Shown piece by piece: positions 18,201-25,416 of a stretch of 50,386 nt of DNA (the stretch's first letter is position 1; every line of letters starts with the position of its first letter). Both the position numbers and the translations under genes were made by a program. Source of the DNA: 66-474 sp040388785 (GTDB taxonomy: Bacteria > Pseudomonadota > Gammaproteobacteria > Xanthomonadales > Rhodanobacteraceae); contig JAZKBD010000012.1 in assembly GCA_040388785.1 (NCBI GenBank), positions 1 through 50,386 of the forward strand, given 5' to 3'. The notes under the pieces were generated by a model. That model did not search any database. It worked only from the letters and a program-made list of their open reading frames with translations, and was not told the DNA's origin.

Positions 18201-18811
18201 ATGCGATCGAGGCCCGCGTCGGTGCCGATCCACAAGCCGCCCGCAGCGTTCGGCGCCAGCGCAGTGACATTGTCCGAAGCGATGCTGGCGGGATCGCCGT
18301 CGCGATGGCGCAAATGCGCGAAAGCCTTGCCGTCCGCATCGAGACGATCCAGTCCACCCGCGTACACGCCGACCCAGATCGCGCCGGCGTTGTCCTGCGC
18401 GATTGCCATCACGTCGTTCGCGGAGAGAGTCTCTTGTTGTTTCGGCTCGTGCAGCCAGTGGCGAAAACTGCCGTCGCCCGGTTCGTACAGGTTGAGGCCG
18501 GTACCTTCGCCGCCGACCCACAGCCGTCCCGCGCGATCGACCAGCAGCGCGGAGATGTCGTTCGCGGGCAGCGAACCCGCTTGTCCGGGTTCGTGGCGGA
18601 ACACGCGGAACGTGCGGCTGTCGTAGCGCACCAGGCCCGCGTGCGTGCCGATCCAGATGTAACCGGTGTGATCCTGCGTGACCGAATACACCAGCGTCGA
18701 CGGAAGTCCGTCCGCCACGCCGTAGCTGCGGAACACCGGCGTGGGTGGCGCCTGCGTTGCGTTGGGCGCGGCCCCCGCCAGCGCTCCGGCCAGAATCCAT
18801 GCTGCGAGCAT
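15224..18811 (-). CDS. Hybrid sensor histidine kinase with two-component propeller sensor
   Basis: 1195 residues. A signal peptide (MLAAWILAGALAGAAP) is followed by a long periplasmic sensor made of repeated propeller blades (patterns such as DHTGYIWIGTHAGLVRYD, GRLWVGGEGTGLNLYE), a Y_Y_Y domain (YRFRLQGFDPGWMETG), one membrane helix (AAYALAALLLLAWLIWAMRRR), HisKA with the phospho-His816 in MAHEIRTPLTG, a HATPase (DNGPGMTPEE, GSGLGLAISREL) and a receiver with phospho-Asp1112 (FDFDLPGMGG) and Lys in RKPV. No DNA-binding domain is fused, so a partner must pass on the signal. I chose ATG 18811 because it gives a signal peptide and a GGGGAG site. The last 15 or so residues (SSLPLQGDGEKRRN) come from a dispersed repeat. 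Confidence 0.93.
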   Translation of the reverse strand: MLAAWILAGALAGAAPNATQAPPTPVFRSYGVADGLPSTLVYSVTQDHTGYIWIGTHAGLVRYDSRTFRVFRHEPGQAGSLPANDISALLVDRAGRLWVGGEGTGLNLYEPGDGSFRHWLHEPKQQETLSANDVMAIAQDNAGAIWVGVYAGGLDRLDADGKAFAHLRHRDGDPASIASDNVTALAPNAAGGLWIGTDAGLDRMDARGHIQPVTLPDLPTQPTVWQIRVARGGIDAATSAGLFHVDARGQASQIGPEREALASLRDADGSVWIAQRGGLDHLDANGTDRFEQPAPGMTGSLPGRLPDGLFRDHEGGLWIAMVDGGLAYLPPQWRAFSMYRHAPGDATGLARNRVRALALASDGSVWVGGPDMLDKLDPVTGDVRHVTIPGLDTSSVSALAEDTAKRLWIGTRKGCFVWDGKRLQAIAAGDATLRHGVWRLLAARDGAIYMAGVGSGVFRIDPRTFAIQPLGAPGTVEAAREIVQLREAADGSIWAASHAGLARLVRGANAFVFVPGIDTGDLDAFAFGPDDGLWLARTTGLQRYVLDRGHAILKGNVRNDQGWPYTGMLGLQVGSQGRVFALGTRTLLVYDPRNRQLHAFVTAEGLASADFTGDALLAAGNGELFAGSLAGVIGIHTRALPWRLATPKVALESVSVRRNGKSAELDPRQPIKLDWHDRELTVTAQVLSFVDPARNAYRFRLQGFDPGWMETGNRNVREFSVLEPGNYQLLASGRTGDGPWSASLDALSLHVAAAPWNTTWARAAYALAALLLLAWLIWAMRRRLQQQHRLAMSEERQHIAEQANAAKSRFLANMAHEIRTPLTGVLGMTELLLKTTLNDRQHQYADAIRRSGALLLRQVNDALDVARIEAGRLELNLAPFDPAAILREVADADAGLAAQKQLTIDVVVAPGVPRAVRGDALRVQQILFNLTHNALKFTTQDGIVLKLERDGDGVAYSVIDNGPGMTPEECARIFQRFEQADYGRLQRGSGLGLAISRELVGLMGGHIGVQSVPGRGSTFTVQLPLAGVMPSAEAAVPVRAPTRVHADATAATSSASPARRVLLVEDDPIAGQAIAGLIESFGYSVTLAPHALAALSDIDASEAFDAMVFDFDLPGMGGCELANLLRQRGDATPIVALTASAHGDEEQRARAAGMDAFLRKPVLPEDLRDTLRDAIEPQSSLPLQGDGEKRRNTTA

Positions 18812-18863
18812 CTCCCGTCTCCCCTCGAACCGGTCTTCCGATGATGCAACAAAAATCGCCAGC

Positions 18864-18879
18864 ATGCGTACACACGCAT
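18864..18879. promoter_or_regulatory. 16-bp dyad in the kinase/yceI divergent region
   Basis: ATGCGT and ACGCAT arms around ACAC, located in the 103-base gap between the divergent starts of the hybrid kinase (18811) and yceI (18915). Position and symmetry suggest an operator or regulator-binding site for one or both genes. No regulator is known; this is inference from symmetry alone. Confidence 0.35.
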
Positions 18880-18914
18880 ACTGTGCGACGATGGCGGAGG
18901 GCCGGAGGTCCTGC

Positions 18915-19553
18915 ATGCGGCGATGGTCATCAATCCCGTTGGGCTTCGCGCTGGCGCTGGTGGCCGGCGTGGCGATCGCGCATCCGCTGGATTACCGCAT
19001 CGACACCGTGCATTCGCAGGTGTTGTTCAGTGCCGATCACGATGGCTATTCGAAGCCCGTCGGCAGGCTGGCGATCGCGCGCGGCTGGTTGCGTTTCGAT
19101 CCGGATGACTGGGGCGCATCGAAAGTCGTGGCCGACATCGACCTCGCGTCCGCCGATCTCGGCGACAAGGGTTGGAACGCCGCCGTCACGGGACACAATT
19201 TCCTTGACGCGGCGAAATTTCCCACGGCGCATTTCGAAAGCGTCTCCGTCACCAAGACCGGCGAGCACACCGGCACGCTCGACGGCAAGCTCACGCTGCA
19301 CGGCGTCACGCTGCCGGTGAAAGTCGATTTCACCGTCAACCGCGTGGGCACGACGCTGTTCGGGTTCGAAACCATCGCCGGGTTTTCCGGACGCGCGAAA
19401 CTCGATCGCGCGCAATTCGGCATGACTGCCTTCCCGAAAGCCATCGGCACCGAGGTGACGCTTCGCCTCGAAATCGAAGCCAAGCTCGATCGCACCGCCG
19501 AATACGATTACCAGCAGGCGGTGGAGAAAGTGCATGCCGCTGCGCAGCACTGA
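18915..19553 (+). CDS. YceI family periplasmic protein (first copy)
   Basis: Signal peptide (SSIPLGFALALVAGVAIAHP) followed by a YceI lipocalin-like barrel: DYRIDTVHSQVLFSADHDGYSKPVG, AKFPTAHFESVSVTKT, DGKLTLHGVTLPV and a C-terminal FGMTAFPKAIGTEV. YceI proteins bind isoprenoid quinone-like lipids and are often linked to cytochrome b561. GGAGG six bases before the ATG (18915) fixes the start. The final 20 bases overlap the next gene. First gene of a three-gene operon. Confidence 0.93.
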   Translation: MRRWSSIPLGFALALVAGVAIAHPLDYRIDTVHSQVLFSADHDGYSKPVGRLAIARGWLRFDPDDWGASKVVADIDLASADLGDKGWNAAVTGHNFLDAAKFPTAHFESVSVTKTGEHTGTLDGKLTLHGVTLPVKVDFTVNRVGTTLFGFETIAGFSGRAKLDRAQFGMTAFPKAIGTEVTLRLEIEAKLDRTAEYDYQQAVEKVHAAAQH

Positions 19554-20103
19554 AACCGGCTGGGGCGCGCTGGTGCGCGCGTTCCACTGGCTGATCGCGG
19601 CGCTGATCCTCGCGCAGGGCGTGATCGGATTGACGATGGTGCAGATGGGCCTGACGCCCGCCAAAGTGCGTGTGTTCGCGCTGCACAAGTCGATCGGCAT
19701 GACGATTCTTGCCCTGGTCCTGCTGCGGATCGCGTGGCGGCTCACCGAGAAACGCCCGGCCGATCCACCCGCAATGCCGCGCTGGCAGCGGCGCGCCGCG
19801 CACGCGCTGCACCTTGTGTTGTACGTGTTGATCCTCGTGATTCCACTCAGCGGCTGGTGGTTCAACTCCGCGTCGGGCGCACCGCTGGCGTGGTTCGACT
19901 GGCTGAAACTGTCTGGCCTCGGTGGCTATGATCCGGTGTGGAAGCCGCGCGCGCTGCTGCTGCACCAGACACTGTTCTGGTTCCTGGTCGCGCTGCTGGT
20001 GTTGCACGTGGGCGCGGCCTTGTGGCATCACTTCCGGCAGCGCGATGATGTGCTGCGGAGAATGGCGTTGGGCCCGCGAGCGCACGGAGGAGATGAACGA
20101 TGA
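19534..20103 (+). CDS. Cytochrome b561 (YceJ-type)
   Basis: Four-helix di-haem b membrane protein that moves electrons between ubiquinone and periplasmic acceptors. Helices are visible at FHWLIAALILAQGVIGLTM, LHKSIGMTILALVLLRIAW, LHLVLYVLILVIPLSGW and LLLHQTLFWFLVALLVLHVGAALWHHF; haem-ligand histidines are FHW, ALHKS, LLHQT and LWHHF (some of these). 189 residues is typical. It lies between two yceI genes with a 20-bp overlap before and an ATGA overlap after, matching the known yceJ-yceI pairing. Confidence 0.93.
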   Translation: MPLRSTETGWGALVRAFHWLIAALILAQGVIGLTMVQMGLTPAKVRVFALHKSIGMTILALVLLRIAWRLTEKRPADPPAMPRWQRRAAHALHLVLYVLILVIPLSGWWFNSASGAPLAWFDWLKLSGLGGYDPVWKPRALLLHQTLFWFLVALLVLHVGAALWHHFRQRDDVLRRMALGPRAHGGDER

Positions 20104-20660
20104 AATGGCTTGGATGGTTGGCAATCGCAATCCTGACCGCGCTGGCGTTGCCGGCCATGGCGAAGAACTGGCAGATCGATCCCGCGCACAGCACGCTCAC
20201 GTTCACCAACAGCTACCAGGGCGTCGAATACACTGGCCGATTCCGGCGCTTCGATGCCGTGATTGATTACGACCCGAACGATCTCGCGCACGCCAAGTTC
20301 GACGTCACGGTCGACATCACCAGCCTCGATACCCGGAACAGCGAGCGCGACCACGCGGCATTGGGCGCGGATTTTTTCGATACCGCGAAATTTCCCAAGG
20401 CGCATTTCGTAACGACCGCATTCCGCAAAACTGCGGACGGCAAGGTCGTTGCCGAGGGTGTACTCACGCTGCGTGGCGTCAGCAAGCCGGTCGCGCTGTC
20501 GGTGTCATTCAAGCCGGATGGCGCCACCGCCACGCTGGACGTGACCGCGCAGGTGAAGCGGCTCGATTTCGGCATCGGCACGGGACAGTGGGCCGATCCG
20601 TCCATGATCGGCGATGGCGTGGCCGTGCACGGGCACCTGCAGTTGCAGGCCGGGAAATAA
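20100..20660 (+). CDS. YceI family periplasmic protein (second copy)
   Basis: Signal peptide (WLAIAILTALALPAMA) then a YceI barrel: NWQIDPAHSTLTFTNSYQGVEYTGRF, DITSLDTRNSERDHAALGADFFDTAKFPKAHF and GVLTLRGVSKPVALSVSF. It is closer to the classical E. coli YceI pattern (SERDxxLRSxDFFDxxKFP) than the first copy. The start overlaps the cytochrome stop (ATGA), so the three genes are coupled. Two different YceI proteins sharing one cytochrome suggests two lipid or quinone ligands; that is inference. Confidence 0.94.
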   Translation: MKWLGWLAIAILTALALPAMAKNWQIDPAHSTLTFTNSYQGVEYTGRFRRFDAVIDYDPNDLAHAKFDVTVDITSLDTRNSERDHAALGADFFDTAKFPKAHFVTTAFRKTADGKVVAEGVLTLRGVSKPVALSVSFKPDGATATLDVTAQVKRLDFGIGTGQWADPSMIGDGVAVHGHLQLQAGK

Positions 20661-20670
20661 CGCCGCCGAA

Positions 20671-20937
20671 TCAGGCGGCCATGAACGCGCGCAGCGTCGC
20701 CACGTCGAACGGCCAGTCCAGTTCGCGGCCGGACGTCGCGTCGCGCAGCACCGGCACGCGCTCGCCGTAACGCGTTTCCAGGTCCGCGTCGCCATCGATC
20801 CAGACGCTCTCGAAATCCGGCACCCGTGCCCGCGCCAGCAGCGCGACGGCTTCGTCGCACAGCTTGCAGTCGTCGCGTTGGTAGAGGAGCAGGCGCAAGG
20901 CAAAGTGGAGTTGTCGGGCACGGCGTAGAATAGCCAA
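20671..20937 (-). CDS. Glutaredoxin-like (DUF836-type) thioredoxin-fold protein
   Basis: Short thioredoxin-fold protein with the redox motif CKLC in LLLYQRDDCKLCDEAVALL, followed by the conserved VWIDGDADLETRYGERVPVL (cis-Pro region RVPVL). 88 residues from the TTG at 20937, which has AGGGA upstream; the TTG at 20898 gives a more usual length of 75. It converges on the second yceI gene (10 bases between stops) and diverges from sdaA. Substrate unknown. Confidence 0.82.
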   Translation of the reverse strand: MAILRRARQLHFALRLLLYQRDDCKLCDEAVALLARARVPDFESVWIDGDADLETRYGERVPVLRDATSGRELDWPFDVATLRAFMAA

Positions 20938-20960
20938 GCTTTCCCTGCGCAGCGTGCAAC

Positions 20961-22343
20961 ATGGCCGTCAGCGTCTTCGACATCTTCAAGATCGGCATTG
21001 GTCCGTCGTCCTCGCATACGATCGGCCCGATGCGCGCGGCCGCGCGCTTCGTCGAACGCTGGCTCATGGAAACGGGCGACATGGCGCGCGTCGCGCGGGT
21101 GACGGTGGAACTGTACGGATCGCTCGCGCTGACCGGGCGCGGCCACGGCACCGACAAGGCGGTGCTGTGCGGACTGGAGGGCAACTGGCCCGACCGGATC
21201 AATCCCGACGCGATCCCGCCGCTGCTGGCGCGCGTGCGCAACGACAAACGCATCCATCTTGGCGGCCAGCACGAAATCGCGTTCGACGAAAAAACCGACC
21301 TGATCTGGAACAAGCGCGAGAAGCTGCCGTACCACGTCAACGGCATGCGCTATGTCGCCTTCGACGCAAGCGGCAACGTGATCGTCACCCGCGATTACTA
21401 CTCGGTGGGCGGCGGCTTCGTGGTCAATGCCGATGAAGCCGCCGCCGATCGCATCGTGGCCGACACCACACCATTGCCGATGGCATTCCATTCCGCCGAC
21501 GAGATGATGGCGCTGTGCGAACGGCACCGCATGAGCGTCGCGCAGTTGATGCTGGAAAACGAAAAGGTCTGGCGCAGCGAAGCCGAAATCCGTTCTGGAT
21601 TGCTCGCGATCTGGAAAGCCATGCAGGATTGCGTCGCGCGCGGACTGCGTTCGCCCGGCACGCTGCCCGGCGGCCTGCATGTCGCGCGGCGCGCGCCCGC
21701 GATGTACGAGGACCTGCGCGACCGGCCCGAGGCATCACTGAAAGATCCGCTGACGATCCTCGATTGGGTGAACCTGTACGCGCTCGCGGTCAACGAGGAA
21801 AACGCCGCGGGCGGACGCGTCGTCACCGCGCCCACCAACGGTGCGGCCGGCATCGTGCCCGCGGTGCTGCATTACTACGACCGCTTCTGCCCGACGTCGA
21901 ACGAGCAGGGCGTGATCGATTTCCTGCTCACCGCCGGTGCGATCGGCATCCTCTACAAGGAAAATGCGTCGATCAGCGGCGCCGAAGTCGGCTGCCAAGG
22001 CGAAGTCGGCGTGGCCTGTTCGATGGCCGCGGGCGCGCTCACCGCGGCGTTGGGCGGCAGCGTGCGCCAGGTCGAGAACGCAGCCGAGATCGGCATGGAA
22101 CACAACCTCGGCCTCACCTGCGATCCGATCGGCGGCCTGGTGCAGATTCCGTGCATCGAGCGCAATGCGATGGGCTCGGTCAAGGCCATCAACGCGCAGC
22201 GCATGGCGATGCGCAGCGACGGCAAGCACCGCGTCTCGCTCGACAAGGTCATCAAGACCATGCGCGACACCGGCCGCGACATGAAGGACAAGTACAAGGA
22301 AACGTCGCGCGGCGGCCTGGCGGTGAACGTGATCGAGTGCTGA
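20961..22343 (+). CDS. sdaA: L-serine ammonia-lyase (iron-sulfur)
   Basis: Converts L-serine to pyruvate and ammonia with a [4Fe-4S] cluster. Family markers: DIFKIGIGPSSSHTIGPMRAA at the N-terminus (SSHT motif, substrate/cluster region), GCQGEVGVACSMAAGALTAALGGS, EHNLGLTCDPIGGLVQIPCIERN (cluster cysteines) and RDMKDKYKETSRGGLAVN at the end. 460 residues is the normal single-chain size. Core metabolic gene bordering the defence island on the left. Confidence 0.96.
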   Translation: MAVSVFDIFKIGIGPSSSHTIGPMRAAARFVERWLMETGDMARVARVTVELYGSLALTGRGHGTDKAVLCGLEGNWPDRINPDAIPPLLARVRNDKRIHLGGQHEIAFDEKTDLIWNKREKLPYHVNGMRYVAFDASGNVIVTRDYYSVGGGFVVNADEAAADRIVADTTPLPMAFHSADEMMALCERHRMSVAQLMLENEKVWRSEAEIRSGLLAIWKAMQDCVARGLRSPGTLPGGLHVARRAPAMYEDLRDRPEASLKDPLTILDWVNLYALAVNEENAAGGRVVTAPTNGAAGIVPAVLHYYDRFCPTSNEQGVIDFLLTAGAIGILYKENASISGAEVGCQGEVGVACSMAAGALTAALGGSVRQVENAAEIGMEHNLGLTCDPIGGLVQIPCIERNAMGSVKAINAQRMAMRSDGKHRVSLDKVIKTMRDTGRDMKDKYKETSRGGLAVNVIEC

Positions 22344-22365
22344 CAGGCAACTGGCGCGCGGCCGT

Positions 22366-22758
22366 CTATTCCCGCTTTCGATTTTCTGCAGCGAGCGCCG
22401 AGATCAACTCGCGTATGAGCTTCCGGCGTGCCGCCGGAAGCGTCGCAAATTCCTGAAGCGCCAGCTCGTCCTTCCCGGTCAGCGGGCCATAACGCGATGC
22501 ATCCTCCCTCACCCGCTGCGGGTTGGGATCGGTCAGCAGCGTGTTCAAATCCACGTTGAGCACCGCGGCCAGAGCGCGCTGGTTCGCCGGCCGTGGCATG
22601 AATGTTCCGTTCAACCACCCTGAAACGGTTTGCGGGGTGACCGAAACCTTGCCGTACTTGGCAAGCAGCGGGACCAGGTCGGAAGCGCTCGCTTCCAGTT
22701 TTTTCGCGGCGAGCAGCCGGTTCAGTCGTTCGGCAAACGCAGCTTGTTCGGACTTCAT
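22366..22758 (-). CDS. XRE-type helix-turn-helix regulator
   Basis: 130 residues. N-terminal helices (FAERLNRLLAAKK), then a HTH reading VSVTPQTVSGWLNGTFMPRPANQRALAAVLNVDLNTLL (recognition helix around TVSGWLNG), and a helical C-terminus (TLPAARRKLIRELISALAAENRK). I took the ATG at 22758; upstream codons in frame are unlikely. It diverges from the type III methyltransferase gene with 101 bp between starts, so it may control that gene and itself, in the way controller proteins do in some restriction systems. That role is inferred from position. Confidence 0.8.
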   Translation of the reverse strand: MKSEQAAFAERLNRLLAAKKLEASASDLVPLLAKYGKVSVTPQTVSGWLNGTFMPRPANQRALAAVLNVDLNTLLTDPNPQRVREDASRYGPLTGKDELALQEFATLPAARRKLIRELISALAAENRKRE

Positions 22759-22801
22759 GTCCGCAACGGTAGGTTCGCGCCGCGCTGGCAAGTGAAAGCA
22801 A

Positions 22802-22823
22802 TTCTTGCGTACAATGACAAGTA
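22802..22823. promoter_or_regulatory. Candidate operator between XRE regulator and mod
   Basis: Imperfect dyad with arms TTCTTG and CAAGTA (one mismatch) separated by ten bases, in the divergent gap and overlapping a TACAAT hexamer that resembles a sigma70 -10 for mod. A natural binding site for the adjacent XRE protein; unproven. Confidence 0.4.
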
Positions 22824-22859
22824 TTTCTTTCATATCGGCCGGCACGGCCACGGGGAACC

Positions 22860-24752
22860 ATGCCGAAGTCGCTGCTCGATGAACTGTCGAAGATCGTCGC
22901 AGCGGGGAAGGCGCAGGCCGAGCGCATCCTGGAAGGGCTGGAAGGCAAGCATCGCGTCGGCTTGCAGACGCGCGAATGGGTGCTGCCGTCCAAGGACGTC
23001 GCCGAGGCGGACATGCTCGACGTTGCCCGGCGCGCCGGGCACTTGCGCGCGGGCGACGCCGCAGGCTGGACCAATCGTCTGATCTACGGCGACAACTTGC
23101 TTGCAATGGCAGCGCTGCTGGCCGGCGACGAGAACACGCCCAGCCTGCGAGGCAAGGTGGATTTGATCTACATCGACCCACCGTTCGATTCCAAAGCCGA
23201 TTACCGCACCAAGGTCACGCTGCCCGGCGTGGAACTGGAGCAGCGGCCGACCGTGATCGAGCAGTTCACGTATTCCGATACCTGGTCGGACGGAACGGCC
23301 TCGTACTTGGCAATGATTACGCCGCGGCTGGTGCTGATGCGCGAGTTATTGGCGGAGACCGGCTCGATCTACGTGCATCTGGATTGGCATGTGGGGCATT
23401 ACGTGCGATTGGTACTGGATGATGTCCTCGGCAAGCAACAGATACGAAATGAAATTGTTTATTGCTACAGCGGTGGCGGAGTGCCAGCCAGCGAAATGCC
23501 AAGAAAACACGATACGATTTTTTGGTATACCAAGGGCTCGAACTGGACGTTCAATACGCAATATCGGCCCTACTCTGAAGGAACAGTTCAACGTGGAAGA
23601 ACGGCGATCAAGGGTCCAGATGCGCAGCTTCGTCGAGAAGGAACCCCGATAAATGACTGGTGGACAGATGTTAAGAAGATAACGAGCCCTACTGATCCAG
23701 AAAAACTCTATTACGACACTCAAAAGTCTGAAGAGTTGTTGTCGCGTATCATCAAGATGTCGAGTGACGAGGGAAACCTTGTGCTGGATGTCTTCAACGG
23801 CTCTGGCACGACCGCCGCTGTCGCAGAAAAGCTCGGCCGCCGCTGGATCGCCACCGACATCGGCAAGCCCGCCTGCCTGATCACGCGCAAACGGTTGATC
23901 GATCAGAACGCGAAGCCGTTCCTGTATCAGGCAATCGGCGACTACCAGGTCGAGGCGGCGAAGACCGAACTCGGCCGCAAGTTCCGGATTGGTGACCTTT
24001 CATCGATCGTACTGTCACTGTACGGCGCGCTGCCGATCGATCCGGACAACAATCCGCAGCGCAACCTTGGGCAGGTCGTGTACGGCGGCAGGAAGACGCT
24101 GGTGCTGGTGGATTCGCCCAACAAGCTGACCGGCGACGCCACGTTGCGACGGGCGATCGCGCAACGCGACAACCTGATGGGCGGTTGGGATCGTGTGGTC
24201 GTATTGGGCTGGAACTTCGAACCCGGCATCGGCGAAAGCATCGCCGCGCTCAAGGACGACCGGCTGGAAGTGCTGGTGATTCCGCCCGATCTGCTCGACC
24301 GCCTGCGCAAGAAAGGTGGCATCGAGAAGCTGCGCGGGCATGTGCGGTTCTCGACGCTGCAATATGTCACGATCCATCTGGTTGCGCGCACGCGCGGCGG
24401 CGATGTAGAACATCTGCACGTGCGGCTGGACAACTACGTGCTGCTGTCGCCGGAGGCGATCAACCTCGACGAGTCCAATCGCGCCAAGCTGCACAAGGTG
24501 ATGAACGCCGAGCCGTTGGCCCTGATCGAATACTGGGCGGTCGATCCGGATTACGACGGCAGGATTTTCCGCTCGGTCTGGCAGGACTACCGCGGCAACG
24601 TCGCCAATGACGGCGATCCGCTGCGCGTAGTGACCGAAGCGCGTTTCAGCGCGACGGCCAAGCGCGGCGACAGAAAAGTCTGCGTGCGCGTCGTGGACGT
24701 GTTCGGCTTCGAGGCGGAAGTCGTGCAGAACGTGCCGGAGCCGGCGCCGTGA
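22860..24752 (+). CDS. Type III restriction-modification methyltransferase (Mod)
   Basis: 630-residue beta-class adenine-N6 methyltransferase. Motif IV is DPPF (residues 106-109, IYIDPPFDSK), and the AdoMet motif FNGSGTT is at 312-318 (FxGxG), an order that defines the beta class and places the target-recognition region between them. Type III Mod provides sequence recognition for both methylation and, with Res, ATP-dependent cleavage. Its central part (about 23401-23760) is near 47% G+C by my count, far below the surrounding gene, with non-local codon use. The start has GGGGAA upstream. Faces res with higBA antisense between. Confidence 0.92.
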   Translation: MPKSLLDELSKIVAAGKAQAERILEGLEGKHRVGLQTREWVLPSKDVAEADMLDVARRAGHLRAGDAAGWTNRLIYGDNLLAMAALLAGDENTPSLRGKVDLIYIDPPFDSKADYRTKVTLPGVELEQRPTVIEQFTYSDTWSDGTASYLAMITPRLVLMRELLAETGSIYVHLDWHVGHYVRLVLDDVLGKQQIRNEIVYCYSGGGVPASEMPRKHDTIFWYTKGSNWTFNTQYRPYSEGTVQRGRTAIKGPDAQLRREGTPINDWWTDVKKITSPTDPEKLYYDTQKSEELLSRIIKMSSDEGNLVLDVFNGSGTTAAVAEKLGRRWIATDIGKPACLITRKRLIDQNAKPFLYQAIGDYQVEAAKTELGRKFRIGDLSSIVLSLYGALPIDPDNNPQRNLGQVVYGGRKTLVLVDSPNKLTGDATLRRAIAQRDNLMGGWDRVVVLGWNFEPGIGESIAALKDDRLEVLVIPPDLLDRLRKKGGIEKLRGHVRFSTLQYVTIHLVARTRGGDVEHLHVRLDNYVLLSPEAINLDESNRAKLHKVMNAEPLALIEYWAVDPDYDGRIFRSVWQDYRGNVANDGDPLRVVTEARFSATAKRGDRKVCVRVVDVFGFEAEVVQNVPEPAP

Positions 24753-24763
24753 ATGCGCGTGGA

Positions 24764-25069
24764 TCAAGCGGCGATGCGCTTGACCTTGCCCAAGCTGCCC
24801 TTGAGCTTGCGTTCGGCGATCTTGAGGTCATGGTCGGCTTGCAGGTTCAGCCACATCTGCGGGGTCTGGCCGAAGGCGCGGCCGAAACGCAACGCGAGGT
24901 CTGCCGTGACTGGCCGCTCGCCCCGGATCACATGCGAAATGCGCATCGGCGAAACGCCGATTGCCTTCGCGAACGCCGCTTGGCTCATGCCGCGGTCGTA
25001 CAGGATTTCTTCGAGCAGTTCGCCGGGATGAATGGCCGGCAAGCCGTTCTTGGTGGCGGGTATGGACAT
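24764..25069 (-). CDS. higA: HigA-type antitoxin (XRE family)
   Basis: 101 residues: IHPGELLEEILYDRGMSQAAFAKAIGVSPMRISHVIRGERPVTADLALRFGRAFGQTPQMWLNLQ is the classic HigA pattern (HPGE start, HTH, PxxWLNLQ end). HigA neutralises HigB and represses its own operon by binding a dyad. It lies 12 bases after higB, in the toxin-first order usual for HigBA, and is antisense to the mod-res direction. Confidence 0.94.
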   Translation of the reverse strand: MSIPATKNGLPAIHPGELLEEILYDRGMSQAAFAKAIGVSPMRISHVIRGERPVTADLALRFGRAFGQTPQMWLNLQADHDLKIAERKLKGSLGKVKRIAA

Positions 25070-25081
25070 GATTGCGGTTCC

Positions 25082-25363
25082 TCAGTGGTAATCGACGATC
25101 TCGACGCCGAAGGCATCGCCGTTCTCGAAGCGGAAACACACGCGCCATTGGTCGTTGATGCGGATGCTCCACTGGCCGGCGCGATTGCCTTTCAAGGCTT
25201 CGAGACGATTGGAAAGCGGCTCGCGCAAGTCTTCCAGACGAGTGGCGATATGCAGATACTTCAGGCGGCTCAGGGCACGCCGGAGGATGTCAGGTGGCAA
25301 GCGCCGGGATCGCCCGGTCGCGAACAGCGACCCCGTTTCCTTGTCGGCGAAGCTCCTTATCAC
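25082..25363 (-). CDS. higB: HigB-type mRNA interferase toxin
   Basis: 93 residues from GTG at 25361-25363 (IRSFADKETGSLF...). RelE/HigB fold markers: LPPDILRRALSRLKYLHIATRLEDLREPL, RLEALKGNRAGQWSIRINDQWRVCFRFE (conserved WSIRINDQWR, basic active-site residues) and EIVDYH at the end. HigB toxins cut mRNA on the ribosome. A -10-like TATAGT lies six bases upstream of the GTG, so the message may be leaderless or nearly so. Longer frames upstream (to 25471) have no family match. Confidence 0.92.
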   Translation of the reverse strand: MIRSFADKETGSLFATGRSRRLPPDILRRALSRLKYLHIATRLEDLREPLSNRLEALKGNRAGQWSIRINDQWRVCFRFENGDAFGVEIVDYH

Positions 25364-25371
25364 TGTCGCAC

Positions 25372-25390
25372 TATAAACAATTTGTTTATA
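25372..25390. promoter_or_regulatory. Perfect 19-bp dyad, candidate HigA operator
   Basis: TATAAACAATTTGTTTATA is a perfect palindrome (9-bp arms around one T), a strongly AT-rich island in a GC-rich region. Read on the minus strand it overlaps a -10-like TATAGT with a TTGCGC 17 bases upstream, for higB. On the plus strand it lies 27 bases before the res start and gives TATAC-type hexamers. HigA proteins bind such dyads. It is the only intergenic DNA available for a dedicated res promoter. Confidence 0.72.
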
Positions 25391-25416
25391 CAGCGCAAGC
25401 TGGTGGAAGCGGCCTC

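Noticed and set aside
16283..18844. 853-codon open frame on the plus strand opposite the hybrid kinase
   Set aside because: It is antisense to a clear multi-domain kinase, Arg/Ala/His-rich with no domain pattern; GC-rich codon bias creates such shadows.
20903..20931. Promoter for sdaA around TAGAAT (20926-20931)
   Set aside because: No acceptable -35 at 16-18 bases; not enough to annotate.
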